From positions 129,001 through 193,000 of the forward strand of contig NZ_FNSF01000001.1 in NCBI RefSeq assembly GCF_900105455.1: a stretch of 64,000 bases of DNA, given 5' to 3'. Positions 51,384 through 58,864 of this stretch are shown here, piece by piece. Below the pieces are notes generated by a model. It was not told the origin of the DNA. It worked only from the letters and a program-made list of their open reading frames with translations, and did no database searches. Origin of the DNA: Tenacibaculum sp. MAR_2009_124 (GTDB taxonomy: Bacteria; Bacteroidota; Bacteroidia; Flavobacteriales; Flavobacteriaceae). How positions within the stretch are numbered: position 1 is the first letter of the stretch; each line of letters begins with the position of its first letter. The position numbers and the translations under genes are program-made.

Positions 51384-52226
51384 CTATTTCTTTTTCTCTG
51401 AACCAAAAAATAGCTCCAAAGCATTATATACAGCTTGATGCAAGGTATCACCGTGAGTTTTATTCTTTAAAAAATCAAAATGTAATGTTACATTGGTTGT
51501 TGTATCGGTTTTTAAATGTTCATAAAGATCCTTAGCAACACGTTCCATTACTTTTCCTTCGGTACCAACAGCTATATAAACCTTCTTATGCTCACTATGA
51601 ATCATTGGAGTTGTTTTCTGAAGTTTTTCATCATCCCACCATAAACTCGGACTCACAATGAGATAATTATCAAATAAGTTAGAGTTTTTAAAAAGAATCT
51701 CAGTAGCCAAAAGTCCACCTAAAGATTGTCCGATAAGAGTTTTTACATTTGTGGTTCTGTAGCGTTTATTAATAAAAGGTTGTAACTCTTTTTCAATAAA
51801 GGAAATAAATTTTCCAGAATGACCTTGAGTTGGTAATTCTCTTTGGTCTATTTCATTTCCAGAAGGATAAGTGAAATCCCTTTTTCTATCAACATTAGCT
51901 ATTCCAACAACAATAGTTTCTGGAAGTATACCAATCCATGAAAATGACAAAAATTGAACCGCTCCAGCTACGTGAATAAAATCTTCATCGGAAGAACCAT
52001 CCAATAAATAAATAACAGGATACTTCTTTGATTTATTTTTATCATAATTGTGAGGAAGGTAAATATTTAGAATTCTGTTTTCATTTAATTCTGAAGATGG
52101 TAATTGAATGATTTCTCCAATAGAAAAATCTCCTTTACGAACAAAGGAATCATTCTTTTGAGCAAAACTTGAAATTGATAAAAATAGTACGAATAGAACC
52201 GTAAAACGTTTTAATGGTAGTAGCAT
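51384..52226 (-). CDS. Secreted alpha/beta-hydrolase, esterase-D/BesA-like
   Basis: The 280-aa hydrolase resembles the putative-esterase family (ferri-siderophore esterases, esterase D). It has YPVIYLLDGS near residue 70-79, nucleophile motif GQSLGG with Ser168, and a late His in THGDTLHQ. An N-terminal signal peptide is clear (hydrophobic stretch ending SISSFAQ), so it is probably periplasmic or secreted. I chose the ATG at 52226 over the in-frame ATG at 52274 because the longer version puts 16 polar residues before the signal peptide and would start inside the hairpin at 52252-52293. Substrate unknown; hydrolysis of an ester siderophore or an acylated sugar would fit the family. The downstream neighbour is the YdeI-like gene. 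Confidence 0.8.
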   Translation of the reverse strand: MLLPLKRFTVLFVLFLSISSFAQKNDSFVRKGDFSIGEIIQLPSSELNENRILNIYLPHNYDKNKSKKYPVIYLLDGSSDEDFIHVAGAVQFLSFSWIGILPETIVVGIANVDRKRDFTYPSGNEIDQRELPTQGHSGKFISFIEKELQPFINKRYRTTNVKTLIGQSLGGLLATEILFKNSNLFDNYLIVSPSLWWDDEKLQKTTPMIHSEHKKVYIAVGTEGKVMERVAKDLYEHLKTDTTTNVTLHFDFLKNKTHGDTLHQAVYNALELFFGSEKKK

Positions 52227-52251
52227 AGTAAGAAATGAAATATGAAAATTG

Positions 52252-52293
52252 AAATCATCATTGAATGTTTCCATGTATATTCAATGATGATTT
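52252..52293 (-). terminator. 15-bp perfect stem-loop between flavoprotein and esterase genes
   Basis: AAATCATCATTGAAT (52252-52266) and ATTCAATGATGATTT (52279-52293) are perfect inverted repeats with a 12-base loop. On the minus strand the stem is followed by a moderately T-rich stretch. It sits between the stop of the reductase-like gene (52329) and the start of the esterase gene (52226), and probably ends the former transcript. Confidence 0.6.
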
Positions 52294-52328
52294 TAATAGT
52301 GTATTTTGATAAAGAACTTTTTTAAGAA

Positions 52329-53468
52329 TTAAAAAACTAGTTCTTTAATCTTATTTTTAATTGTTTTTTTGATATCAGTAGGGTAGCTTCTGTTTCCGTG
52401 AAAAACATCAGCCATGGCTTCGCTAAATCGCTGTCCGTATTTTTTCAATAATAGATTACGTATTGTTTTTTGCTCATAAAACCATTTAGAGAGCCATAAT
52501 CCTGTTTTAATTTCTGGTAGAAGTTGGTTTTCTATTTTTTCAACATATAACTTTCCCGCGAGGTCTTTTTCTTGATTACTTTCAATGATAGCCTCAGCAG
52601 CAAGTTTACCACTGTATATTGCATTGGAAATTCCTTCAGCGGTAATAGGATCTGCAAAACCAGCGGCATCTCCAATTAAAAACACATTGTTTTTTACAAA
52701 ACCATCAGTTCGTGGTGAAACTGGAATTTGAAAACCATGTTGAGATTCGCTTACGATATCTGAGATGCCAAGAGTCGTTAAATATTCTTTATAAAACTTC
52801 TTTAGATTTATTTTTGTTCTTCTGGCGGAGGCAACACCAATTGATAAATGTTTTTTCTTTGGAAAACTCCATGCATAACCATAAGGAATAGCGTCAATAT
52901 CAAAACGTACTTCTTTGGACAAACGTTTGAAATCTTCGTCTGAAACTTCAATTTCATATTCCAAGGCAGGTATTAGTTTTCGCGTGTCTTCTTTCCAGCC
53001 AGCTAATTTAGCTGTTGGACTTAAAGCACCGTCAGCTGCGATAACGAAGTTAGCACTAAGCTTTCCCTGAGATGTCTCCAAGATAATTAAGTCATCTTCG
53101 AAATTTATTTTCGTAAGTTTATGATTTTCGAGAAGTGTTGCTCCAAATTCTTTAGCTTTTTCTGTGATTAAATTGTCAAAAGAATCGCGCATAATCATAG
53201 AGATAGTTGGATCCTCTCTTTCCGTTTTAAAGTGAAGCTTTTCTCCTAAATAAATATCTATCGTCCTAAATTCTTTTTCGACAACATCTGTAATATCAAA
53301 AGGTAAATCTTTACGCCCTCGAAAAACAAAACCACCACCACATGTTTTATATCTTGGTAAAGTTTCTTTCTCAATGATAACTGTTGAAATGCCTTTTTTG
53401 GCTAAATGAAATGCTGTGGAAGCTCCGGAAGGACCGCTACCAATTACAGCAACATCAAAATGATTCAT
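52329..53468 (-). CDS. FAD-dependent oxidoreductase of the geranylgeranyl reductase family
   Basis: The 379-aa protein has an N-terminal Rossmann FAD site (GSGPSG, residues 10-15), a TCGGG segment (42-46), the family signature YAWSFPKK (198-205) and the second FAD motif GDAAGFADP (266-274). These place it in the geranylgeranyl reductase/digeranylgeranylglycerophospholipid reductase family, which reduces isoprenoid double bonds. In Bacteroidetes the substrate is unknown; a quinone side chain or another polyprenyl lipid is plausible. There is no signal peptide. A 104-bp gap with a promoter-like sequence precedes it, so it likely has its own transcript. The exact substrate is not readable from sequence. 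Confidence 0.85.
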   Translation of the reverse strand: MNHFDVAVIGSGPSGASTAFHLAKKGISTVIIEKETLPRYKTCGGGFVFRGRKDLPFDITDVVEKEFRTIDIYLGEKLHFKTEREDPTISMIMRDSFDNLITEKAKEFGATLLENHKLTKINFEDDLIILETSQGKLSANFVIAADGALSPTAKLAGWKEDTRKLIPALEYEIEVSDEDFKRLSKEVRFDIDAIPYGYAWSFPKKKHLSIGVASARRTKINLKKFYKEYLTTLGISDIVSESQHGFQIPVSPRTDGFVKNNVFLIGDAAGFADPITAEGISNAIYSGKLAAEAIIESNQEKDLAGKLYVEKIENQLLPEIKTGLWLSKWFYEQKTIRNLLLKKYGQRFSEAMADVFHGNRSYPTDIKKTIKNKIKELVF

Positions 53469-53489
53469 AAATAAAAATTTGGTCTTTGG

Positions 53490-53516
53490 TAAAAATACAG
53501 TTTTTATTTAGAACAA
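53490..53516 (-). promoter_or_regulatory. Candidate Bacteroidetes-type promoter for the geranylgeranyl reductase-like gene
   Basis: Read on the minus strand, TTG (53516-53514) is followed after 16 bases by TATTTTTA (53497-53490), close to the Bacteroidetes -7 consensus TAnnTTTG except for the last base. The start codon at 53468 lies 21 bases downstream. The match is partial. Confidence 0.4.
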
Positions 53517-53572
53517 GGAGAAATATAGCAATTAGCTAAGCAAGTTGATTAGTGTTTGAAAATAAGTTTCGA

Positions 53573-54586
53573 TTACCAATTCAATCGGCTCATAATAGGA
53601 AAGTGATCCGATAATTTCACCTTACTATAGGTTTTAAATTGATTAATATTAGCATCTGTATTGGTTAAAATAAAATCGATGCGCATAGGATATACATATC
53701 TAAAAGTTTTTCCTAAACCAATTCCTCGCTCAATGAAAGCATCTTTTTTGTTATTCGCGAGTTTTTTATACACCCAAGAATAGGCCGAATTATTAAAATC
53801 TCCACAAATTATCTTTTTACCCTTCCAGCTATATTCATGTTGAATAATTCGTTCAGTTTGATCAGCTTGTTTTTTAAAACCATTGGCCAATCGTTTGAAC
53901 AGGCGTTCAGAATCTTTTTCACCAAAATTCTCCTTATTCGGATTTATTTTCAAAGATTCTAAATGCACATTATAAACTCTGATCGTATCATGATTTTTAA
54001 CAATGTCAATAAAGATTGTATTGTTAGCACTGTTTTCAAAATTTAAAGAACCTGAATTAATAATAGGATATTTGGAGTAAATGGCAAGGCCAAATTTATC
54101 TTTTGCCGATTTTGTTTTAATGAATTTATGAGGGAGTTGAATATCAATCATATCAGATTGGTAAAACTCTTGAAAAGCAATAATATCAGGAGATTCATTG
54201 TTTACAAACTCGTAAATCTTTTGTTCTGTGGTGACGTCTTTATTCCATTTATAGTAATTGAACATTCGAACATTGTAGCTCATTACTTTCAAATCGTTGG
54301 TTAAAACCACTTCTTTATTTGAAAATTTAATCAAGGGTGGTGCTAAAAACCATCCCAATATTAAAACAAATGCAGAGAGTAATACGTTTTTATGGAGTTT
54401 AATAATCCAATAGATTAAAAAACCTAGATTAGTGATAACAAGAAAAGGAACAAAAAGACTAAAAACCGTTAAAGAAGGTAGGCTATTAGGAGATATATAA
54501 GGAAGGAAAAACGACAATAGTAATGCGGTAGCAAGTATTGAGTTTATAAAAAATAAGAGCGTATTAAAAATTGATCGTTTTTTCAC
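53573..54586 (-). CDS. Membrane-anchored endonuclease/exonuclease/phosphatase (EEP) family protein
   Basis: The 337-aa protein has three N-terminal membrane segments (about 10-30, 38-60 and 68-86) followed by an EEP domain. Catalytic-type motifs include SYNVR (Asn105), FQEF (Glu140), GDFNN (near residue 263) and SDHFPI near the C terminus, matching metal-dependent phosphodiesterases of the DNase I/sphingomyelinase fold. The substrate could be nucleic acid or a phospholipid headgroup and cannot be told from sequence. In many flavobacteria, as I recall, this gene follows the two rhomboid genes downstream of mutL, as here. It lies 63 bp after the second rhomboid gene, so co-transcription is likely. 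Confidence 0.85.
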   Translation of the reverse strand: MKKRSIFNTLLFFINSILATALLLSFFLPYISPNSLPSLTVFSLFVPFLVITNLGFLIYWIIKLHKNVLLSAFVLILGWFLAPPLIKFSNKEVVLTNDLKVMSYNVRMFNYYKWNKDVTTEQKIYEFVNNESPDIIAFQEFYQSDMIDIQLPHKFIKTKSAKDKFGLAIYSKYPIINSGSLNFENSANNTIFIDIVKNHDTIRVYNVHLESLKINPNKENFGEKDSERLFKRLANGFKKQADQTERIIQHEYSWKGKKIICGDFNNSAYSWVYKKLANNKKDAFIERGIGLGKTFRYVYPMRIDFILTNTDANINQFKTYSKVKLSDHFPIMSRLNW

Positions 54587-54649
54587 ACTAATAGATTGGT
54601 TTAATTGAATCCTAAAAACTTCTTTTTTTTAAGTAAAATGAAATTTTAG

Positions 54650-55522
54650 CTAATTTTTTCCTTGTCTGAACAAGAAATCTTTCTCTTCTTTTGACAGTGT
54701 TTCATAGCCTGATTTACTTATTTTATCAAGTATAGAATCTACTTCTCGTTGGTTTGATGATTTGTTTGATTCGTTGGTATACGTATTTTTCTTACCAGAA
54801 TTATAAACTGTTTTTAATGGAGCCTTTTTTTCTTTCTTTTTAAAGATTTCTGTTAAGGAATTAAAGATAGTAATTTCTTTATTGCTAGCATAACTTACAT
54901 ACATAAAACCAAACAAAGCGCCACCAAGATGTGCTAATCTACCTCCAGTATTACTCACCGGAATTTGTATGATATCAATAGCTATCCAAATAGCAGCAAG
55001 AATCCATAGTTTCACAAAGCCAATAAGAGGGAACTTAACTTCATAGTTAGGCATGTAAGTGGCAACTCCAATAAAAATCGCTGAAATACCTGCAGAAGCT
55101 CCTATTAAAATACTTCTATCAGTGTCGTTTTGAAGCGCTGGAAAGAAATTATAGCTAATCATAAAAATGAGACCACCGAACAATGTTCCGTATAAATAGA
55201 AATCTAGCAGTTGCTTAGAGGTGAAATATTGTTTAAATAAATTACCTATAAAAAATAAGGCGATAAGATTGAATAAAATATGAAGAAAACCAGCATGTAA
55301 GAAACCATAGGTAATCAAAGTCCATGGTTTATACAAAAAATCGTCGAAACTAGCAGGTAATGAAAGCCAGTCTATTAAAAAATTACTTTTTGTATTAAAC
55401 AAAAAGCCAAAGGTATTTACAATGAAAACCATTAAAAACAACGCTAGGTTGATATAAATTAGTTTTTCAACAATACCTGCGTATTTGAATTTATGTTTTA
55501 TGTTTTCGAGAATATTATTCAT
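54650..55522 (-). CDS. Rhomboid family intramembrane serine protease (with C-terminal DUF6576-like tail)
   Basis: The 290-aa rhomboid protease has about six membrane segments. Key residues are His81 and Asn85 (FLHILFN), Ser143 in GASAG, and His198 (AHLGGALFG), forming the Ser-His dyad and oxyanion site. The C-terminal 60 residues are cytoplasmic and charged, ending in a short conserved-looking segment (DSILDKI...LSKEEKDFL) typical of flavobacterial paralogues. It cleaves transmembrane substrates within the membrane. Its start overlaps the end of the TPR gene by 8 bp, indicating translational coupling. Confidence 0.92.
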   Translation of the reverse strand: MNNILENIKHKFKYAGIVEKLIYINLALFLMVFIVNTFGFLFNTKSNFLIDWLSLPASFDDFLYKPWTLITYGFLHAGFLHILFNLIALFFIGNLFKQYFTSKQLLDFYLYGTLFGGLIFMISYNFFPALQNDTDRSILIGASAGISAIFIGVATYMPNYEVKFPLIGFVKLWILAAIWIAIDIIQIPVSNTGGRLAHLGGALFGFMYVSYASNKEITIFNSLTEIFKKKEKKAPLKTVYNSGKKNTYTNESNKSSNQREVDSILDKISKSGYETLSKEEKDFLFRQGKN

Positions 55523-56744
55523 TGTCTGTGTTTATAAAACCACTTAGCCAAGTGTACGCGACAAACATTAGTATTGGTACAACAATGGAAAGGTTCATAT
55601 CAAAAATAACATTTAATGGGACTAAAAGCAATATTAAAATACCATAGAATAAACCTATGTTTCTAAATGATAAATTTTGCCTTTGAAGTGAATGCGTAAT
55701 AGGAATAATACTACAAAATATCGTTGTAATTAAAAAAAGTAGATAGCTATCCGGAGATATATAATAAATAATGACGGATGAAGTGCCAAGAAAGAAAAGT
55801 AATATAAAAGCTATAGCTGCATTTTTATCTTTTGAATCTAAGAGAAACTTGGTATATGTATTACTTAAAAGAATTGCATTCGAAATGGGGGTTATTATCC
55901 AAGTCCCCAATACAAATGAAAAGTAGATAAAAATAATTATTGGAACTATGAAAGTTAATCCTGCATTTTCACTTAAGTTTAGAGATACACGATAAATTAG
56001 ATACAAACCAATAAAAATTCCCCATCTATATTTAGAAGATTTTTTTTGCATCCAGAAAGAATATTTTAGAAAATATCTATAAATGGAGTTTTGAGCTTTT
56101 ATAGACTCTAACATTCCTTCTCTAGCATATTCGTTTTCAGGATCGTGTTTTAAAGATTCTTTAAAATGAATTTGTGCTTTTTTATGATTATCTAATTCGA
56201 GGTTGACCCAACCAGCATTGGCATGTGTAAAGTCATCATCTGGGTTATCCTGTAACGTGTTTTTAATTGTTTCAAAAGCCTCTTCCTTTTTATCAAGCTT
56301 TGTTAGAGCTTTTGTCCTTGCATTAAGGCAAATTTTATTCTTAGGATCAATATTTAGCCCTTTATTGGAAGTGTTTAGCGCTAGTGTAAATTGTTTTTTC
56401 GAAATTTCGATAAGTGATTTATGCCCAAAATAAGTCGCTTCATAAGGGTTTATTGAAATGCTATTCGTTATAAAGTGATGAGCTTTTTCTACGTGATTAT
56501 TAGTTAAATGATATATAGAAGCCAAATAATGACTTTCACTTCTATCTGGAAAATTACTTATCAAAGCTTCAGAAGTAGTTTTCATCTGACTGAGATTATT
56601 CAAGTGATAATAACATAAAGATAAATAATACATTGAATAGAAATCATCAGGAGTTTCTTGAAGTGCTTCTTGAAATTTTTTAGAAGCATCAGTGAACCTA
56701 TTAAGTTCATATAGCTGAATTCCTCGTTCGTAGTTGTTTCCCAT
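55515..56744 (-). CDS. TPR protein with C-terminal multi-pass membrane domain
   Basis: The 409-aa protein starts with about six tetratricopeptide-like repeats (residues 1-215; for example YERGIQLYELNRFTDASKKF and GLNIDPKNKICLNARTKAL) and continues with about six hydrophobic membrane segments (from about residue 235). The repeats probably sit in the cytoplasm as a protein-binding platform. It lies 5 bp behind the AAA+ gene and overlaps the rhomboid gene by 8 bp, so the four genes are tightly coupled. I recognise no further family. A scaffold or adaptor presenting membrane substrates to the ATPase or the rhomboid protease is an inference from context only. Confidence 0.85.
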   Translation of the reverse strand: MGNNYERGIQLYELNRFTDASKKFQEALQETPDDFYSMYYLSLCYYHLNNLSQMKTTSEALISNFPDRSESHYLASIYHLTNNHVEKAHHFITNSISINPYEATYFGHKSLIEISKKQFTLALNTSNKGLNIDPKNKICLNARTKALTKLDKKEEAFETIKNTLQDNPDDDFTHANAGWVNLELDNHKKAQIHFKESLKHDPENEYAREGMLESIKAQNSIYRYFLKYSFWMQKKSSKYRWGIFIGLYLIYRVSLNLSENAGLTFIVPIIIFIYFSFVLGTWIITPISNAILLSNTYTKFLLDSKDKNAAIAFILLFFLGTSSVIIYYISPDSYLLFLITTIFCSIIPITHSLQRQNLSFRNIGLFYGILILLLVPLNVIFDMNLSIVVPILMFVAYTWLSGFINTDNE

Positions 56745-56749
56745 ATCAA

Positions 56750-58057
56750 TTATTTCTTAATTTTTAAATAAGAGAGGACTTCATCATATAAACCAGATTC
56801 ATTAGAATAAAGAGCATAATTTTTAGCTGAATTAAACCATTCTGTTGTGCTAGGTTTATGTTTTTTTATGGCTTTATTTAAAGTATTCATCGTTAGAGGC
56901 TCCAAGATTCCAGTATCAAATGATTGCTGAATTTTTTCTTCTACAGCAATATCAATTACTGCTTGAATATCAGCCCCTGAAAAACCTTTTGTTAACCTAG
57001 ATAGCTTATCCAGTTGAACACCTTCTGTTGGTTTTTCTTCTAAATAAATGTTAAAAATTTCTTTTCTGGCTTGTTCATCTGGAGGAGAAACGAAAATGAT
57101 TCTATCAAATCGACCTGGACGTCTAAATGCGGGGTCCAGATACCAAGGAGTATTAGTTGCTCCTAATATTAAGATACCATCATTTTTTGATTCTATACCG
57201 TCAAGTTCTGAAAGAAATTGATTTATTATTGTGCGACTTCCACTCCGATTTAAATCACTTCGATTGGCTCCTAGGGCATCAATTTCATCAATAAAAATAA
57301 CACACGGCTTATTTTTTCTAGCTACTTCAAATATTTCGTGAAGATTTTTTTCACTACTACCAATCCACATATCTAAAATATCATTGATACCTATGCTTAT
57401 AAAGTTAGCGTCAATTTCTCCAGCAGTAGCCCTAGCTATATGTGTCTTTCCACATCCAGGAGGGCCATATAAAAGAATTCCTCCGCCAGTTTTTTTTCCA
57501 TAGGCTTTATATATTTCTGGATGTTTAAGTGGATGGATAATCTTCAGCGAAATTTCCTTTTTGATTTCCAACAGACCCCCAATATTTGAAAAATTAATAT
57601 TTGGTTTTTCGATTGAATTTATTCCATCTTCATCGATTTCGTCTTGAATACCAACTTGTGTTAGTCTTAGTTTATTATCAATATCAGAATTGGTATAATT
57701 GGGGTCAATTTCTAAAATTGATTTATATATTTCTTGAGCTTCTTGTAAATCGTTTAATTCAATAAATGTTTTGGTATACAATTCTAAAAAAGAAATATTG
57801 TTGGCATTAGATGGAAGGATTTCCTCCAAAATAATTAAAGAAGCATTGTGTTTTTTTTGAGAAAAGTAAACTTTAGCAAGTGCAAACTTGGCCTCAATAT
57901 TATCATTATCAATTTTCAAAATATGTAAAAATTGATCTTCGGCATTTTTAAAATCAAGTATGGCGTCATAACATTTACCTAGTCTTAATCTAATGGGAAT
58001 ATTATTAGGAGATAGTTTCAATGCTTCGGTTAAATCATTTATTAATTCTTTGTACAT
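56750..58057 (-). CDS. TPR-AAA+ ATPase, Cdc48/p97-like
   Basis: The 435-aa protein has N-terminal TPR-like repeats (about 1-125) and one AAA+ module. It shows Walker A GPPGCGKT (198-205), pore loop DMWIG (229-233, compare MWFG of p97 D2), Walker B IFIDEID (254-260), sensor Asn302 and the arginine-finger pair RRPGR (312-316). The fold is that of Cdc48/FtsH-class unfoldases, which form hexamers and thread proteins through a pore. There is no protease domain and no membrane segment, so a separate partner is likely. It sits 6 bp after one rhomboid gene and 5 bp before the TPR membrane gene. Function unknown; protein extraction or remodelling at the membrane is a reasonable guess. Confidence 0.9.
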   Translation of the reverse strand: MYKELINDLTEALKLSPNNIPIRLRLGKCYDAILDFKNAEDQFLHILKIDNDNIEAKFALAKVYFSQKKHNASLIILEEILPSNANNISFLELYTKTFIELNDLQEAQEIYKSILEIDPNYTNSDIDNKLRLTQVGIQDEIDEDGINSIEKPNINFSNIGGLLEIKKEISLKIIHPLKHPEIYKAYGKKTGGGILLYGPPGCGKTHIARATAGEIDANFISIGINDILDMWIGSSEKNLHEIFEVARKNKPCVIFIDEIDALGANRSDLNRSGSRTIINQFLSELDGIESKNDGILILGATNTPWYLDPAFRRPGRFDRIIFVSPPDEQARKEIFNIYLEEKPTEGVQLDKLSRLTKGFSGADIQAVIDIAVEEKIQQSFDTGILEPLTMNTLNKAIKKHKPSTTEWFNSAKNYALYSNESGLYDEVLSYLKIKK

Positions 58058-58063
58058 AGATGC

Positions 58064-58792
58064 TTATTTTATTTTTTTCCAGTAGAATGTTATTATAAAA
58101 CCAACAATGGCTCCACCCACGTGGGCAAATCTACCAACATTATCTCCTGGCAGGCTAAAAATTCCCAATACTAGATCAGAGATAATTAATGAAATCATTA
58201 TCAATTTATTTGGAAGAGGGAATGGTATAGGGAAAATTAGTATTTTATGGTTAGGGAAATAAACAGCAGAAGCTGCGAAAATACCAAAAATAGCTCCAGA
58301 GGCTCCAAGTGCTGAAGTATTAAATATGGTTACAATTTTGGTGAATTGAAGTTGTGTGATTGCACCTGCTAGACGGGGATCACTAGTTTGTTGAGCATTT
58401 AAAATATCAATTATCTCGGTATCGGTTAAACCAGCATTGACGAATATCTCATATATGGGATTGAATTGAAAATAATGTACTGCCGTATGTATCAAAGCTG
58501 CACCAATTCCTGCTGAAAAATACAGAAAGAGAAATCGTTTTGAACCCAATAGATATTCAACGGAACTACCAAACATCCATAGGCCAATCATGTTAAAAAA
58601 TAAATGTCCAAAACTACCATGCATAAATATACTAGTGAAATACTGCCAAAATTGGAATAATTCATTTTTAGGAAAATGAAGGTTAAAGAAATTCGATAAA
58701 TCTAAATTTGTAATTTTCGGACCGATAAACATTATCAAATTAATTATAACTAAATGTTTTATTGTATCGGTAAGTTTTGGAAACTGTATCAT
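58064..58792 (-). CDS. Rhomboid family intramembrane serine protease
   Basis: The 242-aa protein has about six membrane segments. Catalytic residues are Ser165 in GASGAIFG and His224 in AHVGG, with His63 and Asn67 in GHLFFN. It lacks the long cytoplasmic tail of the second rhomboid and has an extra loop at about 108-155. It is the first gene after mutL on this strand (72-bp gap), a position I recall as conserved in flavobacteria. Confidence 0.92.
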   Translation of the reverse strand: MIQFPKLTDTIKHLVIINLIMFIGPKITNLDLSNFFNLHFPKNELFQFWQYFTSIFMHGSFGHLFFNMIGLWMFGSSVEYLLGSKRFLFLYFSAGIGAALIHTAVHYFQFNPIYEIFVNAGLTDTEIIDILNAQQTSDPRLAGAITQLQFTKIVTIFNTSALGASGAIFGIFAASAVYFPNHKILIFPIPFPLPNKLIMISLIISDLVLGIFSLPGDNVGRFAHVGGAIVGFIITFYWKKIK

Positions 58793-58864
58793 TTTCTAAT
58801 TATCTAGGAAATTAAATCAAGTATATCAATAAAATTACTTAATCTTTTTGATCATTAAAATTAT

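Noticed and set aside
52227..52274. Longer N terminus of the esterase, starting at 52274
   Set aside because: It would put 16 polar residues before a clear signal peptide and start inside a perfect 15-bp stem-loop.
52310..52347. Inverted repeat TAAAGAAC...GTTCTTTA overlapping the 3' end of the reductase-like gene
   Set aside because: The stem is short, lies partly in coding sequence and lacks a T-run; the 15-bp stem-loop just downstream is the better terminator.
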